Below, one piece after another: positions 1 through 8,891 of a DNA stretch of 64,000 nucleotides. Position 1 is the first letter of the stretch; every line of letters starts with the position of its first letter. Position numbers and translations under genes: made by a program. This DNA is from Rubrivirga sp. SAORIC476 (GTDB taxonomy: Bacteria; Bacteroidota; Rhodothermia; Rhodothermales; Rubricoccaceae). The DNA is taken from positions 248,001-312,000 of the forward strand of contig NZ_MVOI01000002.1 in assembly GCF_002283555.1 (NCBI RefSeq), in the 5' to 3' direction. A model generated the notes under the pieces. That model saw nothing but the letters and a program-made list of their open reading frames with translations. It searched no databases and was not told the DNA's origin.

Positions 1-421
1 CGACTCGGGCTGCCGTCTCATACTCGACCTCGATCACGTCGCCGTACTGGATCGCGGGCGGCTCGGAGGTATTGAGGAACGACTGAAGCGTCGCCTCATA
101 GACGGGCGTGCCGCGGCCGGCACGGTACAGCCGGAGGACCAGCTCCGGGTCGCCTTCCATGGGCGTGCGCTCGCTCGACACGCCCGCGAGCGTCAGGACC
201 CCCATCAGGTCGAACTCCGGCCCCAGGTCGTAGACGCCGGGTCGCGCGACGCGCCCCCAGACATTGACGCGGGTGATGGCCTGACCGGGCTGGGCGTTGA
301 CGAAGTATCCCCCGGGGGTGACCTGGCGTCCCTCGATGACCCCGAGCGAGCCCCCTTGCGTCGGGGGTTGCGCCGAGGCGGACGCGGTCAGGATCAGGGC
401 GAGGACGGCGAGAGCGCGCAT
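1..421 (-). CDS. Secreted SLBB-type polysaccharide-export-related protein (C-terminus beyond left edge)
   Basis: Read on the minus strand from ATG at 421 and open to the left edge, giving 140 residues. An N-terminal signal peptide (MRALAVLALILTASASA, then QPP) directs export. Residues about 45-75 carry a pattern (VNVWGRVARPGVYDL followed by MGVLTLAG) typical of SLBB repeats in outer-membrane polysaccharide export proteins. It starts 63 bp after the Wzc-type kinase stop on the same strand, the usual pairing of an export component with its co-polymerase. The missing C-terminus means I cannot tell a full Wza-type channel from a small periplasmic SLBB protein. Confidence 0.7.
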   Translation of the reverse strand, partial: MRALAVLALILTASASAQPPTQGGSLGVIEGRQVTPGGYFVNAQPGQAITRVNVWGRVARPGVYDLGPEFDLMGVLTLAGVSSERTPMEGDPELVLRLYRAGRGTPVYEATLQSFLNTSEPPAIQYGDVIEVEYETAARV

Positions 422-484
422 GGAGAGGGCTTCACGGCCATGGAATGGCCTACGGACAGAGGGAGGAAACGACGGGACTCCGCG

Positions 485-2854
485 TTATGCGTCGGGCTGG
501 TCGGCGGCCTTCGGGCTGCCGTATCCGTACGCGTTGCCATAGCGGTAGGCGTACTTGTAGCGGTAGCCGTACGCCTGGCGGACGTCGAACGCGTTGAGCA
601 CGAGGCCGCTCGGCTTGGTGCCGACGTCCTTCAGCGCGGCCAACGCCGAGTTGAGTTCGAAGTCCTTCGTCTGGCCCGCACGGGCGATCACGAGCGTCGC
701 GTCGCACTGGGTCGAGAGCAGCACGGCATCGGTCGCGGCCAGCACCGGCGGGGCGTCGAAGATGATGATGTCGAACTTGGTCCGCATGTCCGCGATCAGG
801 TCGCGCATCCGGCGCGAGCCGATCAGCTCGGACGGGTTCGGGGCGAGCGACCCGGCCGGGAGCACGTAGAGGTCGTCGGCCAGCTGGTCGAGGGTCGTTG
901 CCTGGATCGACTCGGACGAGAAGAGCTGCTGGACGAGGCCCGGCTCGCGAGAAATGCCCAGCTTCTTGTGGACCGTCGGGCGCCGGAGGTCGGCGTCGAC
1001 CAGGAGCACGCGGCGGCCTGCCTGCGCGAACACGACGGCCAAGTTGGACGACGTGACCGACTTACCCTCACTCGGATTGGAAGAGGTCACCAGGATCGTC
1101 TGGATGACCACGTCCGGGCGGCTGAACTGGATGTTCGTCCGCAGCGCGCGGTAGGACTCAGAGGCGGTGGCCATCGGGTTGAGCAGCGACACGACGTGCG
1201 TGTCCACCATCCGGCCGTTGACCTCGGCGACATCGGCCCCCCCGTACTCCTCCTTCACGAGCGCAGTCGTCGACGGCACCGTGCCGATGATGGCGTGGCC
1301 GAGCTTGGCGAGGTCGTCCGGCGTGTGGATCCGGTGGTCGAGGCGCACCTTGCCGATGGCGAGGAGCGAGCCGAAGACGAGGCCGCAGAGCAGCGCCAGG
1401 ATCGTGTTGCGGGCGCGGAGCGGCGAGAACGGCGCCGGGGTGGGGAACGCCGGGCGGATCACGCGGGCGTAGCCTAGCTGCGACTGCTCGGCGACGCGCG
1501 CCTGCTGGAGGTTCTGCTCCAGGGCGCCGTAGAGCGTCTCGGCGGCCTGCCGCTCGCGCTCCAGCTGCGCCAGCTCGATGGACTGCGCCGGGACGTTGGA
1601 CAGCTCGCTCTCGTACTGCCCGAGCCGGGAGCTGACCTGGCTCACTTCGGCCTCGAGGCCGCGGACGGCGACGCGAGCGGCCGAGATCTGGGCCCGGAGG
1701 TCGGCGGCGCGGACGAATCCGGAGCGTTGATCGTCCGGGCTGGAGCCCGAGGCGAGCGACTGCGCCGAGAGCTGCCGCGCGATGCGCTCCTGGTCCGCCT
1801 CGACGCGCGCGAGCTCCGTGCGGAGACGCGCGATGTTGGCCGGTGGGTTGGTGTCGTTGCGGAGTGCCGGGTTCTGACGGTAGAAGACCTCCAGCTCGGC
1901 GTTCAACTGCTGGATCCGCTCGCGGGCCGCGGCCAGCTCACTGTCGAGGTTGGACGAGAGGCGCGTCCCGAGTTGGCTCTCCAGGCGGGACAGCTCGCTC
2001 TGGAGCGCCGCCAGCTCCGCCCGCTTCGTGACGAGGTTGACCTGTGCCTGGTCGCGGCGCGCGTCGAGCGTCGCGATCTGGTCGACGAGGCGGGAGGTCT
2101 CCTCCTGAAGCGCCACGGCGCCCTCGCGAAGCATGTACTGCTCCACGGCCGCGTCGGTCTCCTGGAGGCGGTCGTTCTGCGTCTCCACCTGGTCCTCCAA
2201 AAACTCACGCGAGGCCGAGGCGCCGGAGCGGCTCTGGTCCTGCGTCAGTTGAGCGAAGGCCTCGGCATAGGTGTTGGAGATCAGCGCCGCCTCCTGAGGG
2301 TCCGTGCTGACCGCGTTGACGCGGATGGCGTCCGCGCCGCCGGTCTCCATGGTCGACTTGATGGAGCCGCGCTGGAGCCGGAAGGCGACCTCCTGGACCG
2401 TGAGCGGCGTCGAGGGGTCATCGTCCCTGAGGATCGGCAGGGGACGGTTGGTGCCCGGCACCGTCTCCGCCTCGATGAGCCGGGCGGCGACCGCTTCGGC
2501 GAGCGGCATCGACTGGTCGAGGACCAGCAGTTCGTTGCTGAGGTTGCGCTCCTGCCGCCAGAAGCCGGACGGCATCGCCTCCGGCAGCACGTCCGCGAGG
2601 TCCGTGTCGGTCTTGTCCACCAGAAGGATCGCGTACGAGCGGTACTTCGAGGGGCTCAGCATCGAGTACACCATCACCGGGATGGTGAGCGCGAGCACCG
2701 CACCGAGGATGATCCACTTGCCGCGGAGCAGGATGTCCAGGAGCGCCCGGAGGTCGATCCCGTCGCGATCTCCGTAGTAGAACGGGTCTTCTCCGCGAAC
2801 AGGGGCGCCGGGAGCGCCGCGGTCTGCCGCCGTCGGATACGGTTGATCGATCAT
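485..2854 (-). CDS. Wzc/GumC-type polysaccharide co-polymerase tyrosine autokinase
   Basis: A 789-residue inner-membrane protein controlling chain length and export of exopolysaccharide. A Wzz-like chain-length domain follows the first membrane segment (about 47-66), then a long periplasmic coiled coil (about 215-460), a second membrane segment (about 483-501) and a cytoplasmic BY-kinase domain. The kinase has Walker A SNPSEGKS (592-599), Walker A' LLVDADLRRP (617-626) and Walker B IIIFDAPP (696-703). The tail at 762-778 has eight tyrosines, nearly every second residue (YGYRYKYAYRYGNAYGYG), the autophosphorylation cluster of this family. It is first in an operon with the SLBB protein, and a TATATTCG -7-like element lies upstream. 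Family assignment is firm; the exported polymer is unknown, though gmd-fcl nearby suggest fucose. Confidence 0.93.
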   Translation of the reverse strand: MIDQPYPTAADRGAPGAPVRGEDPFYYGDRDGIDLRALLDILLRGKWIILGAVLALTIPVMVYSMLSPSKYRSYAILLVDKTDTDLADVLPEAMPSGFWRQERNLSNELLVLDQSMPLAEAVAARLIEAETVPGTNRPLPILRDDDPSTPLTVQEVAFRLQRGSIKSTMETGGADAIRVNAVSTDPQEAALISNTYAEAFAQLTQDQSRSGASASREFLEDQVETQNDRLQETDAAVEQYMLREGAVALQEETSRLVDQIATLDARRDQAQVNLVTKRAELAALQSELSRLESQLGTRLSSNLDSELAAARERIQQLNAELEVFYRQNPALRNDTNPPANIARLRTELARVEADQERIARQLSAQSLASGSSPDDQRSGFVRAADLRAQISAARVAVRGLEAEVSQVSSRLGQYESELSNVPAQSIELAQLERERQAAETLYGALEQNLQQARVAEQSQLGYARVIRPAFPTPAPFSPLRARNTILALLCGLVFGSLLAIGKVRLDHRIHTPDDLAKLGHAIIGTVPSTTALVKEEYGGADVAEVNGRMVDTHVVSLLNPMATASESYRALRTNIQFSRPDVVIQTILVTSSNPSEGKSVTSSNLAVVFAQAGRRVLLVDADLRRPTVHKKLGISREPGLVQQLFSSESIQATTLDQLADDLYVLPAGSLAPNPSELIGSRRMRDLIADMRTKFDIIIFDAPPVLAATDAVLLSTQCDATLVIARAGQTKDFELNSALAALKDVGTKPSGLVLNAFDVRQAYGYRYKYAYRYGNAYGYGSPKAADQPDA

Positions 2855-2883
2855 GGTGGGGAGGGGCTTTAGAGGAGCACACG

Positions 2884-2891
2884 CGAATATA
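2884..2891 (-). promoter_or_regulatory. Candidate -7 element (TATATTCG) for the wzc operon
   Basis: On the minus strand TATATTCG fits the Bacteroidota-type -7 pattern TAnnTTTG with one change and lies 30 bp before the wzc start. A GTG sits 19 bp further upstream where TTG would be expected. Prediction from pattern only. Confidence 0.4.
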
Positions 2892-2977
2892 GGCCGTAGC
2901 CGCCATCTGACACCCCGACGGAGGGTGTCCGGCCGGAACGGCAGGTAACTTCATAGGCCCTCGTCCGGACCTCCGTT

Positions 2978-3676
2978 TTGCTCGTCGCTGTTCTCTCTGA
3001 CATCCACGCCAACCTGCCTGCGCTGCGCACGGCTCTGCAGCTCGCCGAGGCTCGGGGCGCCGACGCGCTGGTCAACCTCGGCGACGTGGTCGGCTATGGC
3101 CCCTCCCCTTCGGAGTGCCTGGAAATCGTGCGGACGGAGTTCGCGGTCAACATCCTGGGCAACCACGACGCAGCGGTCGCGGGCTCCGACGACGAGGCGC
3201 TGCCCCGCGACGGCCGCGCCGCGGTCGACCTGCATCGGGCGATGCTCTCCGACGACCAGCGGGCGTGGCTGCGCGACCTGCCCCTCGTCGCCGAGGCCTT
3301 CGACGCCACGTTCGTCCACGCGGCGCCGTTCAAGCCCGAGAAGTGGCCGCGGCTGGAGTCGATGCGCGACACACAGATCCAGTTCGACGCCTTCGACACG
3401 CCGATTTGCTTCATCGGCCACTCCCACCGGCAGGCGATCGTGGCGGACACGCTGGGCGTTTTCCGCGTCCGCGAGGGGCACCGCTACCTCGTCAACGTGG
3501 GCAGCGTCGGGCAACCCCGCGACCGCGACCCGCGCCTCGGGTTCGCGCTGTTCGACACGGAGGCCTTCACGGTGGAGTTGCTCCGGGAGCACTACGACCG
3601 CGCCCAGACCGTCGCCGAGATCGCGAAGGTGGGCCTGCCCAAGGCGCTCGGGGACCGCCTCCAGCGCGGGGTCTGA
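2978..3676 (+). CDS. Calcineurin-like metallophosphoesterase (YfcE/MJ0936-like)
   Basis: A 232-residue cytosolic phosphoesterase. Metal-binding motifs are in the family order: SDIH (7-10), GDVVG (35-39), GNHD (61-64) and a later GHSH. The C-terminal half has the VNVGSVGQPRDRDPR signature of this subgroup. Translation must begin at TTG 2978: an in-frame TAG lies at 2954-2956 and no ATG or GTG lies between. It stands alone on the plus strand, divergent from wzc and convergent with gmd, with a perfect hairpin just after the stop. The substrate cannot be told from sequence. Confidence 0.85.
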   Translation: MLVAVLSDIHANLPALRTALQLAEARGADALVNLGDVVGYGPSPSECLEIVRTEFAVNILGNHDAAVAGSDDEALPRDGRAAVDLHRAMLSDDQRAWLRDLPLVAEAFDATFVHAAPFKPEKWPRLESMRDTQIQFDAFDTPICFIGHSHRQAIVADTLGVFRVREGHRYLVNVGSVGQPRDRDPRLGFALFDTEAFTVELLREHYDRAQTVAEIAKVGLPKALGDRLQRGV

Positions 3677-3681
3677 CCCGC

Positions 3682-3701
3682 CCGCCTCGGCACCGAGGCG
3701 G
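3682..3701. terminator. Bidirectional hairpin CCGCCTCGG-CA-CCGAGGCGG
   Basis: A perfect 9-bp inverted repeat with a two-base CA centre lies in the 39-bp gap between the convergent phosphoesterase and gmd genes. There is no T-tract. The same 20-mer recurs at 23512-23531 and, with a longer stem, at 20649-20674. Placement suggests a shared terminator or 3' end stabiliser. Confidence 0.6.
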
Positions 3702-3715
3702 AGCGGATCACGGCG

Positions 3716-4789
3716 CTACGCCACTTCCGGCTGGACGTGGGCGACGGCGAGGTCGGCGGTGACCATCTCGGCGGCCAGCTGCTCCACGGTCACCCCCGGC
3801 TCCCAGCCCAGCTCGCGCTTGGCCTTCGACGGGTCGCCGAGGAGCTGCTCGACCTCGGTCGGGCGGTAGTAGCGCGGATCGACGCGGACGATGGCTGCGC
3901 CGGTGTCCTCCCGGTACCCGACCTCCTCCTCGGCCTCGCCCTCCCAGCGCACCGCGATGCCGACGGCCTTGAAGGCCATGTCGCAGAAGTGGCGCACGGT
4001 CGTCATGTGGCCGGTCGCGAGCACCCAGTCGTCGGGCGTGTCGTGCTGCAGGATGCGCCACATGCCCTCGACGTAGTCGCGGGCGTGGCCCCAGTCGCGC
4101 TGGGCATCCATGTTGCCCAGGTAGAGCGTGTCCTGCAGGCCCAGCGAGATGCGGGCGGCGGCGCGCGTGATCTTGCGTGTCACGAACGTCTCGCCGCGCC
4201 GCGGCGACTCGTGGTTGAACAGGATGCCGTTGGTCGCGAACAGGTCGTACGCCTCGCGGTAGTTGACCGTGATCCAGTAGGCGTAGAGCTTGGCGACGGC
4301 GTAGGGCGAGCGCGGGTAGAACGGCGTCGTCTCGGACTGCGGCACCTCCTGCACCTTGCCGTACAGCTCACTCGTGGACGCCTGGTAGAAGCGCGTGTCG
4401 GTCAGGCCCAGGATGCGGATGGCCTCCAGCAGACGCAGCGTGCCGATGCCGTCGGCGTTGGCCGTGTACTCCGGGCTTTCGAAGCTGACCGCCACGTGGC
4501 TCATGGCCGCGAGGTTGTAGATCTCGTCCGGCTGGACCTCCTGCACGATCCGGATCAGGTTCGTGGAGTCCGTCAGGTCGCCGTAGTGGAGCTTGAACCG
4601 GACCTCCTCCTCGTGTGGATCCTGGTAGAGGTGGTCGATGCGCTGCGTGTTGAACGAAGACGCGCGGCGCTTCAGGCCGTGGACCTCGTAGCCCTTGGCG
4701 AGGAGCAGTTCGGCGAGGTAGGACCCGTCCTGGCCGGTCACGCCGGTGATGAGGGCGCGGCGGCGGGGTTGTGTGATCTCGGACATCAA
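3716..4789 (-). CDS. gmd: GDP-mannose 4,6-dehydratase
   Basis: Converts GDP-D-mannose to GDP-4-keto-6-deoxymannose, the first step to GDP-L-fucose. The 357-residue protein is an extended SDR with the NADP-binding motif G16-x-x-G19-x-x-G22 ([11 protein letters not shown]), a catalytic STSE at 138-141 and Y163-x3-K167 (YAVAK). The GMD-specific stretch [19 protein letters not shown] is intact. Its ATG overlaps the stop of fcl by 4 bp, so the two are translationally coupled and act consecutively. It lies near the wzc operon, consistent with feeding fucose into a surface polysaccharide. Confidence 0.96.
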   Translation of the reverse strand: MMSEITQPRRRALITGVTGQDGSYLAELLLAKGYEVHGLKRRASSFNTQRIDHLYQDPHEEEVRFKLHYGDLTDSTNLIRIVQEVQPDEIYNLAAMSHVAVSFESPEYTANADGIGTLRLLEAIRILGLTDTRFYQASTSELYGKVQEVPQSETTPFYPRSPYAVAKLYAYWITVNYREAYDLFATNGILFNHESPRRGETFVTRKITRAAARISLGLQDTLYLGNMDAQRDWGHARDYVEGMWRILQHDTPDDWVLATGHMTTVRHFCDMAFKAVGIAVRWEGEAEEEVGYREDTGAAIVRVDPRYYRPTEVEQLLGDPSKAKRELGWEPGVTVEQLAAEMVTADLAVAHVQPEVA

Positions 4790-5781
4790 GCGGTGGCCTC
4801 GACAGAGGCGGTGGAATCGAGGAACCAGTCGTAGGTGGAGGCGATGCCGTCCCGGAGGCCGACCGAGGCGGACCAGCCCAGGTCATGCAGGCGGCTCACG
4901 TCCAGCAGCTTGCGGGGCGTGCCGTCGGGCTTATCGGTATCCCAGCGCATCTCGCTCTCGGCGCCGACCACGTCGCGGATCAGCTCTGCGAGTTCGCGGA
5001 TCGACAGGTCGTCCCCGACGCCGACGTTGAGCAGGCCATCCGGCGCGGCGGCGCGCATCGTGGCCTCGTCGAGGTGGAGCACGAAGGCGACCGCGTCGGC
5101 GAGGTCGTCGGCGTGGAGGAACTCGCGCTTCGGGGAGCCGGTGCCCCAGAGCGTCACCGGCGCGTCGGAGCCGTCCGCCTCGGCGCCCTTGGCCTCGTGA
5201 AAGCGGCGGATCAGCGCCGGAAGCACGTGGCTCGACTGCAGGTCGAAGTTGTCGCCCGGGCCGTAGAGGTTGGTCGGCATCAGGTTGATGACGTCGTCCC
5301 CGTGCTGGCGGTGGAGCGCCTCGGCGATCTCGATGCCCGCGATCTTGGCGATGGCGTAGGGTCGGTTGGTCGGCTCCAGGGGCCCCGTCAGGAGGTGCTC
5401 CTCCTTCATAGGCTGGGGCGCCTCGCGTGGGTAGATGCAGGATGAGCCCAGGTTCACGACGCGCCCGGTTTCGCCCAGCCCGGCCTCGTGGGCGGCCATC
5501 AGCACCTGGTAGGCGATCGCGAGGTTGTCGCCCACGAAGTCGGCCGGGAAGTCGCGGTTGGCGAGGATGCCGCCCACCTTGGCCGCAGCCAGGACCACGT
5601 GCGTCGGCTGCTCGGCTTCGAAGAACGCGCGGACGGCGGCGCCGTCGCGCAGGTCGAGTTCGGCGCTCGTGCGCGTGACCATCTCGACGCCGTCGGCGGC
5701 GAGGCGGCGCACGACGGCGGAGCCGACGAGCCCGCGGTGGCCCGCGACGAAGACTCGGGAATCGGGAGTGAGTGCGGGCAT
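4786..5781 (-). CDS. fcl: GDP-L-fucose synthase
   Basis: Epimerises and reduces GDP-4-keto-6-deoxymannose to GDP-L-fucose using NADPH. The 331-residue SDR has G14-x-x-G17-x-x-G20, the active-site region LGSSCIYP (111-118), Y142-x3-K146 (YAIAK) and the family stretches [13 protein letters not shown] and [15 protein letters not shown]. It is the first gene of the fcl-gmd pair (4-bp overlap). A TAGTTTTG element lies about 24 bp upstream of the ATG. All catalytic residues are present. Confidence 0.96.
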   Translation of the reverse strand: MPALTPDSRVFVAGHRGLVGSAVVRRLAADGVEMVTRTSAELDLRDGAAVRAFFEAEQPTHVVLAAAKVGGILANRDFPADFVGDNLAIAYQVLMAAHEAGLGETGRVVNLGSSCIYPREAPQPMKEEHLLTGPLEPTNRPYAIAKIAGIEIAEALHRQHGDDVINLMPTNLYGPGDNFDLQSSHVLPALIRRFHEAKGAEADGSDAPVTLWGTGSPKREFLHADDLADAVAFVLHLDEATMRAAAPDGLLNVGVGDDLSIRELAELIRDVVGAESEMRWDTDKPDGTPRKLLDVSRLHDLGWSASVGLRDGIASTYDWFLDSTASVEATA

Positions 5782-5804
5782 GTCCGGGGGGAGGGCGAGG
5801 CCCC

Positions 5805-5812
5805 CAAAACTA
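5805..5812 (-). promoter_or_regulatory. Candidate -7 element (TAGTTTTG) for fcl-gmd
   Basis: An exact TAnnTTTG match on the minus strand, 23 bp before the fcl ATG. No TTG is seen 19-20 bp upstream, so only the -7 half is supported. Confidence 0.45.
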
Positions 5813-5886
5813 CACCGGGGGCGTTTCTGAGGGCGTGGTATCGCCTCCGCCCCCGTGAAGCTTGAGCGGACCTCGCACCTTCTCCC

Positions 5887-6190
5887 CTATCTCACGACGA
5901 CCAGCCGCTGGGTCTGCACGTCGCTCCCGGCCGTCAGCCGGACCGCGTACACGCCCGCCGCCAGCGACCCGGCGTCGACCTGCGCCTCATGCCGACCGGG
6001 CGTCAGCGTCGCCACCTCGCGGCCGCGCATGTCAACCATCGTCAGCCGAACCATGCCCGCCTCGGGCAGCGTGTTGGCCACCCGCGCGGTTTCGGCCGAG
6101 GGGTTCGGGCGCGGCGCCTCCAGACGGAGCGCGGTCGCGCCGTCGGGGTCCATCCCCGTCCAGACGCGCTCGCCGATCCTCAGCACGAAC
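5887..6190 (-). pseudogene. Orphan T9SS type A C-terminal sorting domain (3' remnant)
   Basis: On the minus strand the last ~100 codons before TAG at 5887-5889 encode a textbook T9SS sorting domain: APRPNPSAETARVANTLPEA, then VRLTMVDMRGREVATL, then LAAGVYAVRLTAGSDVQTQR and a terminal LVVVR. Upstream the frame stays open, but it overlaps the intact MFS gene in another frame and has no protein-like character, signal peptide or secreted body. The only internal ATG (6153) would give an unexported 88-residue peptide. The simplest reading is that a deletion or rearrangement removed the body of a T9SS substrate and left its tail beside the transporter gene. Confidence 0.6.
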
Positions 6191-7553
6191 CGGTCGTCGC
6201 GCCGCCGAGCAGTTGGCGCGCGACGACCGCCAGCACCACCGCGCCGACCGCGATCCACCCGAACCCCGCCTGGTACCCCGCCACCGCCGAGGCGGAGGAG
6301 GCCGCCAGCGCGGCCAGCGTCGCCGCGCCCACCAACTGGCCGACGCTCAGGAAGATGGTCGACAGTCCCTGGGCGACCGCGCGTTCGTCGGCCCCGGCCT
6401 CGGCGAGCAGGATGTAGGCCAGCGACGAGCCCAGGATGCCGGACAGCCCGAGCCCGAGGACGACCGTCCCCACGAGGTGGACCGCCAGCGACGGGGCCAG
6501 CGCAACGACGCCCATCCCGGCCGCGACCAGCCCCATCGCCACCGTCACGACCGAGCGCGCGCCGACGCGGTCCAGCATCCGCCCGGCTACCGGCGCGCCG
6601 ACCGTGACGCCCGCCACCAGCAGCAGCAGCAGGTAGCTCGCCGTGGACCGCTCGACGCCGAAGGCGGCGACCGCGTAGGACGACAGCAGCACGAACGTCG
6701 CCTCGACGATCCCCGCGCCGATGGCCAGCAGACAGGCGGCCTGCACGGGGCGGCGCGAGACGAGGCCCGGACGCAGGATCGGCGCCTCGGCCCGACGCTC
6801 GACGCTCACCAGCAGCACGAGCAGCGCAACCGCCAGGGCGAGCGGGAGCCAGACCCACGCCTCTGTCAGGCCGCCCCACGGGGCCGATGCGTCCAGCCCG
6901 CTCAGGCCCACCACGAGAGCCGCCAGCAGGGCCGCCAGCGTCGCCACGCCGGCCGCGTCGAAGGCACGCGGGGCCGCCGCCCGCGACTCCGGCAGCGTCC
7001 GCGCGCTCAACACGAACACCAGCAGGGCCAGCGGCAGGGACAGCGCGAAAAGCCACCGCCAGCTCGCGACCGCCAGCAGGATGCCGCCGAGCGCGGGACC
7101 GATCAGAAACGCGATCCCGAACACGGCCCCCAGCAGGCCGACGGCCCGCCCCCGCCGCTCGGGCGGAAACGTGTCCCCGACGACGGCCGTCGCCACGGGG
7201 AAGATGCCGGACGCCCCGAACCCCTGCACCACGCGCCCCGCAATCAGCACGCCGAACGACGGCGCCAGCGCGACGACGAGCGTGCCGACGGCGAAGAGGC
7301 CGATGTCGAACAGGTAGACGCGCTTCCGCCCCACGCGATCGGCGAGAGCGGCCATCACGGGAAGGCCGGTCAGGTTGGCGAGGACGAACGCCGTGAACGT
7401 CCACGCGACGGCGCGCTCGCTCAGCCCGAACGCCTCGCGGAGCGCGGGCAGCGCGGGACCGACCACGGCGATGTCGAGGGCGGCGAGCAGCGTCCCGAGG
7501 AACAGGACGCCGAGCAGGCGCTTCGGCGGGACGGGCGAAGAGGTCTCAGTCAT
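6180..7553 (-). CDS. MFS drug-resistance-type transporter (14-TMS, EmrB/DHA2-like)
   Basis: A 457-residue, strongly hydrophobic inner-membrane transporter. The N-terminal half has the family features: a helix-1 aspartate in LLAALDIAVVGPALPAL, the loop 2-3 motif ADRVGRKRVYL, and RVVQGFGASGIFPVATAVVGDTFPPERRG with GAVFGIAFLIGPALGG (motif C region). The substrate cannot be inferred. It starts 48 bp after hemL on the same strand, so it could be co-transcribed with the hemQ-hemL operon; porphyrin or heme efflux is possible but unproven. Its 3' end abuts the orphan T9SS domain. Confidence 0.85.
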   Translation of the reverse strand: MTETSSPVPPKRLLGVLFLGTLLAALDIAVVGPALPALREAFGLSERAVAWTFTAFVLANLTGLPVMAALADRVGRKRVYLFDIGLFAVGTLVVALAPSFGVLIAGRVVQGFGASGIFPVATAVVGDTFPPERRGRAVGLLGAVFGIAFLIGPALGGILLAVASWRWLFALSLPLALLVFVLSARTLPESRAAAPRAFDAAGVATLAALLAALVVGLSGLDASAPWGGLTEAWVWLPLALAVALLVLLVSVERRAEAPILRPGLVSRRPVQAACLLAIGAGIVEATFVLLSSYAVAAFGVERSTASYLLLLLVAGVTVGAPVAGRMLDRVGARSVVTVAMGLVAAGMGVVALAPSLAVHLVGTVVLGLGLSGILGSSLAYILLAEAGADERAVAQGLSTIFLSVGQLVGAATLAALAASSASAVAGYQAGFGWIAVGAVVLAVVARQLLGGATTGSC

Positions 7554-7601
7554 GTCGGGTCCCCGGGCGCGGTGCCGAGGTCAGAGGTCCCGGGGTCGGG
7601 A

Positions 7602-8891
7602 TCAGAGGGCGGCGAACGCCGAGCGGAAGGCCTCGGCCGCCTCGGCGACCACGTCGGGCGTGTGGGCGCTGGAGGTAAAGCAGGCCTCGAAGGGCGACGG
7701 CGGCAGGTACACGCCGCGGTCGAGCAGTAGGCCGTGCAGGCGGGCGAACGCCTCGCGGTCGCTCGTTGCGGCAGAGGCATAATCCATGACGGGGTTCGCG
7801 TTGAGGAAGAACCCGAACATGGCCCCTTCACTGGTGGTCTGAACCGGCACCCCCGCCGCGTCGGCGGCCGACTGGATGGCGGCGGCGGTGTCGCGCGCAG
7901 CGTCGGCCGCGAGTCGCCACGCCCCCGTCGCGTTGGCCTCGCGGAAGAGGGCGAGCCCGGCGGCCATCGCGAGCGGGTTGCCGGACAGCGTCCCGGCCTG
8001 GTAGACCGGGCCGGAGGGAGCCATCATCTCCATCACGTCGGCCCGGCCGCCGTACGCGCCGACCGGCAGGCCGCCGCCGATGACCTTGCCCAGGATCGTC
8101 ACGTCCGGCGTGACGCCGAACAGCGCCTGCGCGCCGCCCGGGTGGACGCGGAAGCCGACCATCACCTCGTCGAACACGAGCAGCGCGCCGTGCGCCTCGG
8201 TGATCTCGCGGAGGAAGGCCAGGAAGCCCTCGGCCGGCCGCACCATGCCCATGTTGCCCGCGATGGGCTCGACCAGCACGGCGGCGATCCGCTCACCCTC
8301 GGCCTCGAACACGGCCCGCAGCGCGGCGGGGTCGTTGAACGGCACCACCAGCGTGTCGGCGGTGACGGCGGCCGGGACGCCGGGCGAGTCGGGCAGGCCC
8401 AGCGTGGCGACGCCGCTGCCCGCCTTCGCCAGCAGCAGGTCCGCGTGGCCGTGGTAGTGGCCGTCGAACTTGACCACCTTGTCGCGCCGGGTGAAGGCCC
8501 GGGCAGCGCGGACGGCGCTCATCGCGCCCTCGGTGCCGGAGTTGACGAACCGGAGCCGCTCCATCGACGGGTAGACGGACCGGATGTGCTCGGCGAGGTC
8601 GCTCTCCAGCGGGCTCGGCGCGCCGAAGCTCGTCCCCCGCGCAGCCTGATCGGCGATGGCGCGCGTCACGGCCTCCGGCGCGTGGCCCAGCAGGAGCGGA
8701 CCAAACGACATCACGTAGTCGATCATCCGGTTGCCGTCCGCGTCGACGAGGTAGGCCCCTTCTCCCCGGTCGATGAAGCGCGGGACGCCGCCGACGGACT
8801 TGAAGGCGCGGACGGGCGACGACACGCCGCCGGGCATCAGCGCCTGAGCGTGGGCGAACAGGGTTTCGGACTGCGTGGTGGGCGAGGTCAT
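7602..8891 (-). CDS. hemL: Glutamate-1-semialdehyde 2,1-aminomutase
   Basis: PLP enzyme that makes 5-aminolevulinate, second step of the C5 route. From ATG 8891 it is 429 residues, a normal length. Visible features are MPGGVSSPVRAF near the start, the substrate loop VNSGTEGAMSAVRAARAFT (116-134), DEVMVGFR (241-248) and the PLP lysine K269 in TILGKVIGGGLPVGAYGG. The ATG overlaps the stop of hemY by 4 bp, making it last of five genes in the hemQ-E-H-Y-L operon. The longer upstream open frame has shadow composition and was rejected. Confidence 0.96.
   Translation of the reverse strand: MTSPTTQSETLFAHAQALMPGGVSSPVRAFKSVGGVPRFIDRGEGAYLVDADGNRMIDYVMSFGPLLLGHAPEAVTRAIADQAARGTSFGAPSPLESDLAEHIRSVYPSMERLRFVNSGTEGAMSAVRAARAFTRRDKVVKFDGHYHGHADLLLAKAGSGVATLGLPDSPGVPAAVTADTLVVPFNDPAALRAVFEAEGERIAAVLVEPIAGNMGMVRPAEGFLAFLREITEAHGALLVFDEVMVGFRVHPGGAQALFGVTPDVTILGKVIGGGLPVGAYGGRADVMEMMAPSGPVYQAGTLSGNPLAMAAGLALFREANATGAWRLAADAARDTAAAIQSAADAAGVPVQTTSEGAMFGFFLNANPVMDYASAATSDREAFARLHGLLLDRGVYLPPSPFEACFTSSAHTPDVVAEAAEAFRSAFAAL

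Noticed and set aside
5887-7404. 505-codon frame that joins the T9SS domain to a long N-terminal part
   Set aside because: The N-terminal part is a shifted frame of the MFS transporter, rich in Arg/Gly/Ala; only the last ~100 codons are protein-like.
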